The notes under the pieces: generated by a model
The model's database searches: none
What the model was told of the DNA's origin: nothing
What the model saw: only the letters and a program-made list of their open reading frames with translations
Origin: JAFEDN01 sp963832945
GTDB taxonomy: Bacteria > Pseudomonadota > Gammaproteobacteria > Coxiellales > Coxiellaceae
Direction: 5' to 3'
NCBI GenBank assembly: GCA_963832945.1
Contig: CAWHVV010000010.1
Span: 558,001-622,000 of the forward strand
DNA: 64,000 bases
Part shown: piece after piece, positions 1-8,159 of the stretch
How positions within the stretch are numbered: the first letter of the stretch is position 1
Layout: each line of letters opens with the position of its first letter
Position numbers and translations under genes: made by a program

Positions 1-1
1 C

Positions 2-871
2 GCTTTATCATTAATCACGACACCTCACGATGTAGAGGATGCTCCGAATGCAATGTCTCTGCAGGTACACCAAGGTGTCATTCAGTTTAAAAATGTTTCC
101 TTCGCTTATCAGGCGGGCAAACCGATTTTTAATCAGTTGAATGTCCATATTCCAGCGGGACAAAAAGTCGGTTTGGTGGGTTTTTCAGGGTCGGGAAAAT
201 CGACTTTTGTTAATTTAATCCTGCGCTTTTACGATATTCAGAATGGTGCGATTTTAATTGACAGACAAAATATCAGCGCCGTTACCGCCGATTCCCTGCG
301 GCAACAAATTGGTATGATTCCTCAGGATCCGAGTTTATTCCATCGTACATTAATGGAAAATATTCGGTATGGCCGGGAAGACGCCAGTGATGAAGATGTC
401 ATAAAGGCTTCTAAACTTGCCCACTGTCACGAATTTATTGAACAACTGGATGAACAATATCATTCACTTGTTGGTGAGCGCGGCGTCAAACTCTCGGGAG
501 GACAGCGCCAGCGTATCGCCATTGCCCGGGCGATTTTAAAAAACGCACCCATTTTGATTCTGGATGAGGCGACTTCTTCACTCGATTCGGTCACTGAAAA
601 AATTATTCAGAATAGTTTAAACAGACTCATGCAAAATCGCACGACAATTATTATTGCGCATCGTCTCTCGACTTTACTGCACATGGACAGGATTCTGGTA
701 TTTGATCAGGGTAAAATTATCGAAGACGGCCCGGCAAGCGAATTACTGCGACAAAATGGACATTTTTCCCGATTGTGGAATATGCAGGTGGATGGATTTT
801 TAATGGATGATGACAAATTTAAACCAGAAAAACCAGCATACGCCGAGCTACCTTTAGGGCCTTTCGCATAA
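2..871 (+). CDS. ABC exporter, C-terminal ATPase part (5' end outside the window)
   Basis: This is the 3' part of a fused ABC exporter gene. The frame is already open at base 2, so the membrane domain lies upstream of the window. The nucleotide-binding domain is complete: Walker A GFSGSGKST, Q-loop around IPQDPSLF, signature LSGGQRQRIAIARA, Walker B ILILDEATSSLDS and H-loop IIAHRLST. This order is typical of type I (MsbA-like) exporters, which use ATP to move lipids, peptides or drugs across the inner membrane. The substrate cannot be read from this part. The last residues (GPFA) and the stop codon lie in the terminal repeat of the hairpin element that follows, so the original C-terminus was probably altered by that insertion. 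Confidence 0.85.
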   Translation, partial: ALSLITTPHDVEDAPNAMSLQVHQGVIQFKNVSFAYQAGKPIFNQLNVHIPAGQKVGLVGFSGSGKSTFVNLILRFYDIQNGAILIDRQNISAVTADSLRQQIGMIPQDPSLFHRTLMENIRYGREDASDEDVIKASKLAHCHEFIEQLDEQYHSLVGERGVKLSGGQRQRIAIARAILKNAPILILDEATSSLDSVTEKIIQNSLNRLMQNRTTIIIAHRLSTLLHMDRILVFDQGKIIEDGPASELLRQNGHFSRLWNMQVDGFLMDDDKFKPEKPAYAELPLGPFA

Positions 872-1033
872 ATAACTTCGACAATTGGCATCTTATCTAG
901 GGCTATCTTTAAATGATTTTATTCTCGAAAAACGCTTACATAGCCTGCTATGCGCACATTTTTCGAGAATAAAATCATTTAAATCTGAACCCTATCTAAG
1001 CGCCAATTGTCGAAGTTATTTATGCGAGGGCTC
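857..1033. mobile_element. Hairpin MITE, copy 1 (IS5-like ends, TTA target duplication)
   Basis: A 177-bp near-perfect palindrome. Terminal repeats begin GGGCC-TTCGCATAAATAACTT and are mirrored at the right end. Direct TTA repeats flank it at 854-856 and 1034-1036. The long arms contain the block AAATGATTTTATTCTCGAAA and its complement, and the asymmetric centre reads about CGCTTACATAGCCTGCTATG. No transposase is encoded, so it would need one in trans. The TNA duplication suggests an IS5-family (IS1031-type) enzyme, which is an inference. A second copy in the opposite orientation lies at 19085-19263. Confidence 0.8.
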
Positions 1034-1116
1034 TTATAACGAAATAATCATTTTAAGAATTTGTTAATAACATATCAATATAATTCTTCTAACTTAACTG
1101 ATAGAGGATAATATAG

Positions 1117-2037
1117 ATGCGATTAACACCCCAAGAAGAAAAAGAGCTAAACACTTTATTTGAATCAACGGTAAATCTGGTACGTGATAGCATTTTGCCT
1201 GATTATATACCCAATGTTACAAAAGAGTTAATAAAATTCATAAATTATGTTCAGACAGATATCCGGGATGGATTACTTGAATTTACTATGGCGCAGCAGC
1301 TTGCAGTAAATTTAAAGGATTATTTCTGGCAGGCTATCATGGTAAATCAGCCAGAATCAAAAGAGATGGTCCTGCAAATTAGAGATATTTTGAACGTGGA
1401 AAATGTAGGCGCAAGATTAGGCTGTTCTAAATGGCATTCATTTGGTGGTTTAATAGCCGGAGGATGTGCTCTTGTTAGCTGGTATTTTTATTTGAATTTA
1501 TTATCATCCGATGAGAGTGTAAAGGCATGGGAATCAAATCCTATTTTGCATTGGACTGTAAACACATTTGTAGCGGTGACAAGCTTTGGAGCCGGACTGC
1601 TAGGAAATGCTTTCGGCCCTACGCTTGCCAGAAAATCCCTCATAAATCAATTTACGCGGGTTACTTTCAATACTCGTCTCTTTTTTAATTTTGCAAAGAA
1701 TTATTCTCAATTTGCGAATAAAATTTTCCGCGGAATAAAAGACAAAATCTCACAGGATAATCTTATCGATCTGATCAGTGTCAATATCCGGGATGTGAAT
1801 ACCAGGGATAAAGTAATCAAACATGATATAGCAGAAGCAAAGCAGGAAAGATTTTTACGCCGTCTACTCGATACTCATGTGAACGCAAATGATGATCCAC
1901 TTCATAAAGTGACTTTACGGCAATATTTACGTGATGCAGGAAAACTGAATGAAGTAACAGCGATAGTACGTAATAAAGTATTTGAAATTTTAAGGGAAAA
2001 TAGTGATGATAAACACGCCGGTTACGCAATAGTATAA
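1117..2037 (+). CDS. Unknown protein with two hydrophobic segments
   Basis: A 306-residue protein I do not recognise. The ribosome site AGAGGA precedes the ATG. The N-terminal ~105 residues are charged and helical. Two hydrophobic stretches follow, at about residues 110-130 (FGGLIAGGCALVSWYFYLNL) and 150-175 (TFVAVTSFGAGLLGNAFG), and then a charged C-terminal half. There is no signal peptide. It is probably an inner-membrane or host-membrane-directed protein with a hairpin of two membrane helices. The AT-rich codon use and isolation between repeats fit an accessory gene. A secreted effector is possible, but no motif proves it. Confidence 0.6.
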   Translation: MRLTPQEEKELNTLFESTVNLVRDSILPDYIPNVTKELIKFINYVQTDIRDGLLEFTMAQQLAVNLKDYFWQAIMVNQPESKEMVLQIRDILNVENVGARLGCSKWHSFGGLIAGGCALVSWYFYLNLLSSDESVKAWESNPILHWTVNTFVAVTSFGAGLLGNAFGPTLARKSLINQFTRVTFNTRLFFNFAKNYSQFANKIFRGIKDKISQDNLIDLISVNIRDVNTRDKVIKHDIAEAKQERFLRRLLDTHVNANDDPLHKVTLRQYLRDAGKLNEVTAIVRNKVFEILRENSDDKHAGYAIV

Positions 2038-2047
2038 ATTTCGTAAC

Positions 2048-2140
2048 TATTCACCATGTAGAGGGGAACGCCCAATTTTTCGTCAAACCTGAGCCAAAAT
2101 TGGACGTTCTGCGTTTGTAAATTCATGTGGTGAATGGATA
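2048..2140. repeat. 93-bp hairpin element
   Basis: Outer arms TATTCACCATG and CATGTGGTGAATGGATA, with an inner stem CCAATTTT/AAAATTGG. It lies 10 bases after the stop of the preceding gene, between two convergent genes. There is no long T-run, so it looks more like a small mobile hairpin than a simple terminator, although it could also halt transcription. Confidence 0.5.
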
Positions 2141-2146
2141 CTAAAT

Positions 2147-2283
2147 TTCCGCTGAGAATTCTCTGCCCGATGGGGGATCCGAAGGGGGAGAGAGCGGAGC
2201 GTCTCCCCCTTCATTCCGGGCATCGACCCCGAGTACCGGATTTAAGCCAAAAAGCAATTCTCGCTGTACTCAGCGAGAATTAC
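2147..2283. repeat. Palindromic element PE, copy 1
   Basis: A member of the PE family: a GATGGGGGATC block, a GGGGGAG/CTCCCCC hairpin, a CATTCCGGGCATC block and a terminal hairpin built on CGCTGTACTCAGCG. This copy is diverged in the middle (GAGTACCGGATTTAAGCC). It occupies the space between the unknown gene at 1117 and the 3' end of nadC. Its terminal hairpin encodes the last residues (NSR) and the TGA stop of nadC. Confidence 0.85.
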
Positions 2284-3115
2284 TGAGAAATCTCATCGAC
2301 AGGTCAATGGCCTGAATGTGTTTGGTCAAGGAACCGACGGAAATATAGTCGACTCCGGTTTCAGCCACTTGACAAATATTTTCCAAAGTAATGTTACCGG
2401 ATACTTCCAGCTTAGACCGCCCGCGGTTAAGCTGGACGGCCTGAACAATTTCCGTTAACTGAAAATTATCCAGCATGATTATTTCTACCTGTGCCGCAAG
2501 GGCCTCTTCGAGCTGCGCTAAATTTTCGACTTCGACTTCCACTATTTTACCCGGATGACGCTCCCTGGCCCAATAAACCGCCTCTGTGATTGAACCGCAA
2601 CTCGCCAGATGGTTTTCCTTGAGCAAATAGGCATCATACAATCCCATCCGGTGATTTCGGCCACCTGCCGTGCGAACCGCATATTTTTGCGCCGCGCGCA
2701 GTCCGGGAATTGTTTTGCGGGTGTCGAGTAATTGCGTGTGAAAACCTTTTAAAGCCGCCAGGAATTTATCAACCTGCGTTGCAGTTCCTGATAGGGTTTG
2801 CAACCAGTTCAGGGCACAGCGCTCGCCGCTCAACAGCGCACGGGCAGATCCGGAAATTTTCACCCAAATTTGACCGGGCGCTACTCTTTCGCCTTCCTGT
2901 ACCATCCAGTCGAGACGGACTTCAGGAGCTATTTGCCGATATACGCTTTCAGCCCAGGGAATACCGCAAACCATGGCGTGCTCGCGGCTTTTGATCTGCG
3001 CGCACGCCTGGCGCGAGGGATCAATTAACGCAGCGCTGATGTCGCCTTCGCCCAGATCTTCCCGAATTGATTCGGCGACCTGGGCCTCAATGGATGGTAA
3101 CGTCGGGTTTTTCAT
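2270..3115 (-). CDS. nadC: Nicotinate-nucleotide pyrophosphorylase (quinolinate phosphoribosyltransferase)
   Basis: Converts quinolinate and PRPP to nicotinate mononucleotide in de novo NAD synthesis (cytosol). The 281 residues match the family length. Visible landmarks are the DTRKTIPGLR motif that binds the substrate, GGRNHRMGLYD, and EIIMLDNF and VDYISVGSLTKH in the TIM-barrel part. The start lies inside the 3' end of pssA (29-bp overlap, same strand), so the two are probably co-transcribed. The last codons, NSR-stop, come from a palindromic repeat, so the natural C-terminus was slightly rewritten. nadA and nadB are not in this window. Confidence 0.95.
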   Translation of the reverse strand: MKNPTLPSIEAQVAESIREDLGEGDISAALIDPSRQACAQIKSREHAMVCGIPWAESVYRQIAPEVRLDWMVQEGERVAPGQIWVKISGSARALLSGERCALNWLQTLSGTATQVDKFLAALKGFHTQLLDTRKTIPGLRAAQKYAVRTAGGRNHRMGLYDAYLLKENHLASCGSITEAVYWARERHPGKIVEVEVENLAQLEEALAAQVEIIMLDNFQLTEIVQAVQLNRGRSKLEVSGNITLENICQVAETGVDYISVGSLTKHIQAIDLSMRFLSNSR

Positions 3116-3845
3116 TTTTATCCGGGCGAAACCATCTTATTATTGCGGTTAAAGGACCTGAAATCACATACAATAAAAATAGAATCAAAAAAACTTCCGG
3201 CGGAGAATAAGAAACTAAAACAAATACCAGACCGATGATGGGTATCACTAAAAAAGGCACCTTCCCGCGCAGATCGAGATCTTTAAAACTGCGATACCGG
3301 ATAGAACTGACTTTCAAAACTGCTAACAATACTGCCACAATAGCCACCAGCCAGGCGACGCTGGCGCCGTCTATTTCATACTGAACACAGGTCCACAATA
3401 TACTGGCGACAAAACCAGCAGAAAGAGTTGTTGATAATCCCTGAAAATAACGTTTATCCGCTGTTCCCAGCTGTGTATTGAATCTCGCCAGGCGCAATGC
3501 CGTGGCCGCTGTGTAAGCGAAACACACCAGCCAGCCAGCCTTACCTAAAGACGACAAAGACCAACTATACAAAACCATCGCCGGAGTAATGCCAAAACAC
3601 AACATATCGGAGAGGCTGTCAAACTGCGCGCCGAAATCGCTGACGGAATGAGTAAAACGGGCAATGCGGCCGTCCAGCCCGTCTAATAAAATAGCGATAA
3701 AAATAGCAATAGCGGCATTATCAAAAGAATGTCTCGTCGCCGCTACGATAGCATAAAAACCGGCAAATAAAGCGCCCATTGTGAATAGATTGGGCAACAG
3801 ATAAATGCCCCGGTAACGGGGATGGTCGGGTAGTCTCTGTTTCAT
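3087..3845 (-). CDS. pssA: CDP-diacylglycerol--serine O-phosphatidyltransferase
   Basis: Makes phosphatidylserine from CDP-diacylglycerol and serine at the inner membrane, the first step to phosphatidylethanolamine. The CDP-alcohol phosphotransferase motif is complete: DGLDGRIAR, then G, then FDSLSD with both downstream aspartates. About seven hydrophobic segments follow. I chose the ATG at 3845 (MKQRLPDHPRYRG) because family members begin shortly before the RGIYLLPNLFT segment; a GTG nine codons upstream is possible. It precedes nadC with an overlap. The next enzyme of the pathway, psd, is also in the window at 22322. Confidence 0.93.
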   Translation of the reverse strand: MKQRLPDHPRYRGIYLLPNLFTMGALFAGFYAIVAATRHSFDNAAIAIFIAILLDGLDGRIARFTHSVSDFGAQFDSLSDMLCFGITPAMVLYSWSLSSLGKAGWLVCFAYTAATALRLARFNTQLGTADKRYFQGLSTTLSAGFVASILWTCVQYEIDGASVAWLVAIVAVLLAVLKVSSIRYRSFKDLDLRGKVPFLVIPIIGLVFVLVSYSPPEVFLILFLLYVISGPLTAIIRWFRPDKNEKPDVTIH

Positions 3846-3933
3846 GTGAGAAATTGTACTATAGTTCTTCACATAAATATATTCATCCCTATAAATTCTG
3901 ATATAATCAGTTGATTAGCAAGGGTTAGATGCC

Positions 3934-4233
3934 ATGAGCGAAAAAGAGCGAAAAATCATCATCGAAGGGGTCACGGAGACTGGGGAAACGTTTCGCCCCA
4001 GTGACTGGGCTGAACGCATGAGCGGTCGACTTTCTACTTTTCGCAAACGTCGTATCCGGTATTCACCCATGCTTCAGCCTACTATGAAGGAAGGCCATCA
4101 ATGTGTGGTTCTTGACCCTTCACTGAAGGAATCCAATCCCTTGCTCTACCAGTCAATTTTAGAGTTCGCCAAGGCTAACCATTTGAAAATATGTAAGGAA
4201 AATGGAGAATCAGACCCCAACACTTCCGTCTGA
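3934..4233 (+). CDS. DUF3579 family protein
   Basis: A 99-residue protein with the pattern of DUF3579: IIIEGVTETGETFRPSDWAERM near the start, then a basic RKRRIRYSPMLQP segment and CVVLDPSLKESNPLLYQSI. The family is small, cytosolic and of unknown function, found mainly in beta- and gammaproteobacteria. It is divergent from pssA, and its 3' end overlaps the start of the cardiolipin synthase gene by 32 bp, which implies translational coupling. Confidence 0.8.
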   Translation: MSEKERKIIIEGVTETGETFRPSDWAERMSGRLSTFRKRRIRYSPMLQPTMKEGHQCVVLDPSLKESNPLLYQSILEFAKANHLKICKENGESDPNTSV

Positions 4234-5353
4234 AACCATCATTATTGATGGGGGCGTCTATTTTGACAGCCTGATAAAGGATATCCAACAGGCCCAAAAT
4301 TCCGTGCTTCTAGAAACCTATATTTTTCAGAGGGATACACTGGGCAAGCGAGTCATTGAAGCGCTGGCAGGCGCTGCCCGCCGGGGGATACAGGTGCGGG
4401 TCATGGTTGATGGCGCTGGAACACCCTGGTGGAGCACCCAGTTTGCAAGAACTCTGGAAAAGGCGGGAGCCATGACTAAAGTCTTCCATCCTTTCCCCTG
4501 GCAACTGTGGAACTGGAGCCGATCGCGAATAAGAACGTCTCTTTTAATTAACTGGATTTATTTACTCTTTAAGATTAATTCACGTAATCATCGTAAAATT
4601 TGTTTAATTGACGGCAAAATAGCCTATGTCGGCAGCATGAATATCAGTAAATGTCATCTTAGCCTGGCCAGAGGCGGTGATAACTGGCGGGATACCAGCT
4701 TGCGGCTGGCTGGATCGGATCTGACCGATCTCTATCGCGCATTTGACCTCGCCTGGGATCATTTACCCATGACGGAAAGACTGCGCGAGGCCTTTCGCCA
4801 GGTGCGCCGTAATCCCGCCATCCGCTCTAATCACACCCGGCACCGCCGGCGTATATTGTATAAAAATCTCTTGCGGAAAATGTCGATTTGCCGCCGTCAT
4901 ATCTGGATCACCAATGCCTATTTTGTGCCGGATAATTTTTTACTCAAGCGTTTGCAGGAAGCCGCTCATGCCGGGGTCGACGTGCGTATTTTACTGCCCC
5001 GAAAATCGGATGTGGCGATCATGCCATGGGCGTCTACGGCATTTTACTTTAATTTATTAAAAGCGGGCGTGCGCATTTTTGAATATTTACCCGGGATCCT
5101 CCATGCCAAAACTTTATTACTGGATGACTGGGCGCTGATTGGTTCCAGCAATTTAAATCACCGCAGTCTGCTCCACGATCTGGAAGTGGATATCCTGCTC
5201 TCGGATCCGGTATCCATTCAAACGTTAGAAGAACAATTTTTAACGGATTTGGATAATTCACGGGAAATTTCCCTGGCGCGCTGGCATATTTTACGTCCAC
5301 GCCACCAGCGCTGGCTGGGCCGGCTTCTGCTCTATCTTAAATATTGGATATAA
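4202..5353 (+). CDS. Cardiolipin synthase-like phospholipase D family protein
   Basis: A 383-residue protein with two PLD active-site motifs: NHRKICLIDGKIAYVGSMN (about residues 135-155) and LHAKTLLLDDWALIGSSN (about 300-320). Both carry the HxK(x)4D pattern that forms the catalytic centre. There is no N-terminal double membrane anchor, so it resembles the short ClsB-type synthases, which join phosphatidylglycerol with another phospholipid to make cardiolipin. A nuclease or phospholipase role for this superfamily cannot be excluded. It is coupled to the DUF3579 gene and lies near pssA, which supports lipid synthesis. Confidence 0.85.
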   Translation: MENQTPTLPSETIIIDGGVYFDSLIKDIQQAQNSVLLETYIFQRDTLGKRVIEALAGAARRGIQVRVMVDGAGTPWWSTQFARTLEKAGAMTKVFHPFPWQLWNWSRSRIRTSLLINWIYLLFKINSRNHRKICLIDGKIAYVGSMNISKCHLSLARGGDNWRDTSLRLAGSDLTDLYRAFDLAWDHLPMTERLREAFRQVRRNPAIRSNHTRHRRRILYKNLLRKMSICRRHIWITNAYFVPDNFLLKRLQEAAHAGVDVRILLPRKSDVAIMPWASTAFYFNLLKAGVRIFEYLPGILHAKTLLLDDWALIGSSNLNHRSLLHDLEVDILLSDPVSIQTLEEQFLTDLDNSREISLARWHILRPRHQRWLGRLLLYLKYWI

Positions 5354-5361
5354 AACTGGCT

Positions 5362-5390
5362 ATTGTACTCAGCGGGAGCCGCTGAATTCC
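5362..5390. repeat. Remnant of palindromic element PE at the clpB 3' end
   Basis: The segment TTGTACTCAGCGGGAGCCGC matches the terminal hairpin of the PE family. Read on the minus strand it supplies the last clpB codons (GSR) and the TGA stop, the same arrangement as in nadC and cpoB. The rest of the element is gone. Confidence 0.55.
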
Positions 5391-7954
5391 AGCCCATCGC
5401 CTTTGCGGACCACGCGGATTGAGCTGCCTGGCAGGAACTTTCCTGATAAAATCGCTTCCGCCAGCGGGTTTTCCAGATATTGCTGCAATGCTCGCCGCAA
5501 TGGCCGTGCGCCATAAACAGGGTCGTAACCCACCTCGGCCAGATAATCTAGAGCATCGTCTTCAATTCTTAAAATATAGTCTTTTACGGCAAGACGTTGT
5601 TGTAAACGTTCCACTTGTATTCTCGCAATGTTGCGAATCTGTTCCTTACCCAGTGCATGAAACACCACGGTTTCATCAATACGATTAATAAATTCAGGAC
5701 GAAAATGTTGCGCTACAACTTCCATCACCGCTTTTTTCATCTGCTTCATAATTTTCACCGGCAAATTCTTGAATTAATGCCGAACCCAAATTGGAAGTCA
5801 TCACAATCACTGTATTGCGAAAATCAACGGTGCGTCCCTGACCATCGGTTAAACGTCCATCATCCAAAACTTGTAATAAAATATTAAAAACATCGTGATG
5901 CGCTTTTTCAATTTCATCCAACAAAATGACTGAATAAGGTTTGCGACGCACCGCTTCGGTTAAATAACCGCCTTCTTCATAACCGACATATCCCGGAGGC
6001 GCGCCAATTAAACGCGCGACAGAATGTTTTTCCATAAATTCAGACATATCAATGCGCACCATCGCTTCTTCGGTATCAAATAAAAATCCTGCTAAAGCTT
6101 TACATAATTCTGTTTTACCCACACCGGTTGGCCCTAAAAATAAAAATGAACCGATCGGACGGTTCGGGATCTGACAAACCCGCACGTGAACGGCGAATGG
6201 CATTGGCAACCACGCTGACTGCTTCATCTTGGCCAATAACGCGTTTATGCAATGCTTCTTCCATGTGTAATAATTTTTCGCGTTCGCCTTCCAGCATTTT
6301 TGAAACAGGAATATGCGTCCATTTGGAAACAACTTCGGCAATTTCTTCTTCGGTCACTTTATTTCGCAATAAATGCGGATGTTCAGTTTTTTTTACGCTA
6401 TCAGCTGCTCGCCAATTTTTTTTCCAATTCAGGAATGATGCCATATTGCAATTCAGACATGCGCGTTAAATCACCCGCACGTCTCGCTTTCTCAAGTTCG
6501 GCTACGGGCTTTTTCCAATTCTTCTTTAATATGTTGTGCGCCTTGTAAGCTGGCTTTTTCCGCTTTCCAAATTTCTTCTAAATCAGCATATTCTTTTTCC
6601 ATTTTTTTGATATTATCGCTTCCAAATCCTTAAGTCGTTTTTTGGAAGCTTCATCATTTTCTTTTTTTAAAGCTTCGCGTTCAATTTTTAATTGAATCAA
6701 TCGGCGTTCTAATTTATCCAACGCTTCTGGTTTGGAATCAATTTCCATGCGAATCTGACTGGCGGCTTCATCAATTAAATCAATCGCTTTATCCGGCAAA
6801 TTGCGATCGGTAATATAACGATGTGATAAAGTGGCCGCGGCAACAATGGCAGGATCGGTAATTTCCACGCCATGATGCACTTCATAACGTTCTTTTAAAC
6901 CACGCAAAATAGCAATGGTATCTTCCACAGAGGGTTCATCGACCAATACTTTTTGAAAACGCCGTTCTAGTGCCGCATCTTTTTCAATATATTTACGATA
7001 TTCATCTAATGTGGTGGCGCCCACGCAATGCAATTCACCTCGCGCTAATGCCGGTTTTAGCATATTGCCCGCATCCATCGCGCCTTCCGCTTTACCTGCG
7101 CCAACCATCGTATGAAATTCATCAATAAATAAAATAATTTGTCCTTCTTGTTTTGCTAATTCATTTAATACCGCTTTTAAACGTTCTTCAAATTCACCGC
7201 GAAATTTTGCGCCGGCAATCAGTGCGCCCATATCTAACGCCAGCAAGCGTTTGCGTTTTAATCCTTCCGGCACTTCGCCATTAACAATGCGTTGCGCCAA
7301 TCCTTCAACAATAGCCGTTTTACCGACACCGGGTTCACCAATCAATACCGGATTATTTTTAGTGCGTCGTTGCAACACTTGAACAATCCGGCGAATTTCA
7401 TCATCGCGGCCAATAACGGGATCGAGTTTACCGTCCTCCGCTTCTTTGGTGTAATCCCGCGTGTATTTTTTTAGCGCTTGATATTGTTGTTCCTTATCGG
7501 GGTTATCAACACTTTGCCCACCCCGCAGATCCAGAATAGCTTTTTTTAAAGCTTTTTTATCGGCGCCACTGGCACGCAGGGCGTCACCCAGAGCTCCCTT
7601 ATCGTCCAAAGCAGCCAAAACAAACAATTCGGATGAAATATATTGATCATTCGCTTCCTTCGCCAGTTTGTCGGCAATATTCAGCAAACGGACTAATTCT
7701 TTGGATGGATACACTTCACCCGGCGTCCCCTGTACTTGGGGCACTCTGGCTATGGCATCATCTAATTGTTTCTGTAACGGCTCAACCCGTACCCCCACGC
7801 GTATTAGTAACGGTTTAACCGATCCCTGTTCCTGTGATAACATGGCGCGCATTAAATGCACCGGCTCAATAAACTGTTGATCGCGTGATATCGCTAAAGA
7901 CTGGGCGTCTGCCAGCGCTGTCTGAAAAAGTGTGGTAAATTTATCCATTCTCAT
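5369..7954 (-). pseudogene. clpB: ATP-dependent disaggregase ClpB, broken by about five frameshifts
   Basis: ClpB is the Hsp104-type disaggregase that works with DnaK. The first 440 residues are intact: Clp N domain, then nucleotide-binding domain 1 with GEPGVGKTAIVEGLA and the DEFHTM Walker B, into the coiled-coil middle domain. After about 6600 the reading frame changes near 6605, 6500, 6415, 6165 and 5745. Between the breaks the protein remains very close to ClpB (GPTGVGKTELCKALAGF, RPEFINRIDE, GYDPVYGARPLRRA). Four of the five breaks fit a single extra base, often in a base run. Either the gene has just been lost or the sequence contains insertion errors. The start is preceded by a GAGGAG ribosome site and a heat-shock promoter. 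Confidence 0.85.
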
Positions 7955-7987
7955 GGGAAACTCCTCGTTACAGTCTCACTAAGAAGT

Positions 7988-8016
7988 ATATCAGGGTGTC
8001 TGGGAGATTTTTCAAG
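7988..8016 (-). promoter_or_regulatory. Heat-shock (sigma-32 type) promoter of clpB
   Basis: Read on the minus strand: CTTGAAA (-35), 13 bases, then CCCTGATAT (-10). This is close to the known sigma-32 consensus CTTGAAA-N11-16-CCCCATnT and lies about 35 bases before the clpB ATG. It indicates RpoH control of clpB. Confidence 0.75.
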
Positions 8017-8075
8017 GGAATGTTCTTTGCGGCAATCCTTTCCTGGAGCACAGCATTGTGGAAAAATTCACTAAG

Positions 8076-8140
8076 GCATCGTGCAAGGGTGAGTAATTTG
8101 GCGGGGAAGCTCCGCCGACTTACTCACCCTTGCACGATGT
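8076..8140. mobile_element. 65-bp hairpin flanked by CTAAG direct repeats
   Basis: Arms CATCGTGCAAGGGTGAGTAA and the complementary right arm, with an inner TGGCGG/CCGCC stem. CTAAG occurs at 8071-8075 and 8141-8145, which looks like a 5-bp target duplication. It lies between the clpB promoter and the 3' end of the Rpn-like gene. Non-coding. Confidence 0.5.
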
Positions 8141-8159
8141 CTAAGACGGGGACACCTGG

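Noticed and set aside
885..1067. A 60-codon open frame after the ABC exporter
   Set aside because: It lies wholly within the MITE palindrome and has no ribosome site.
2147..2283. The PE repeats as ordinary rho-independent terminators
   Set aside because: They contain several hairpins but no consistent T-run after any of them, and one lies inside polA; a terminator effect is possible but not their defining nature.
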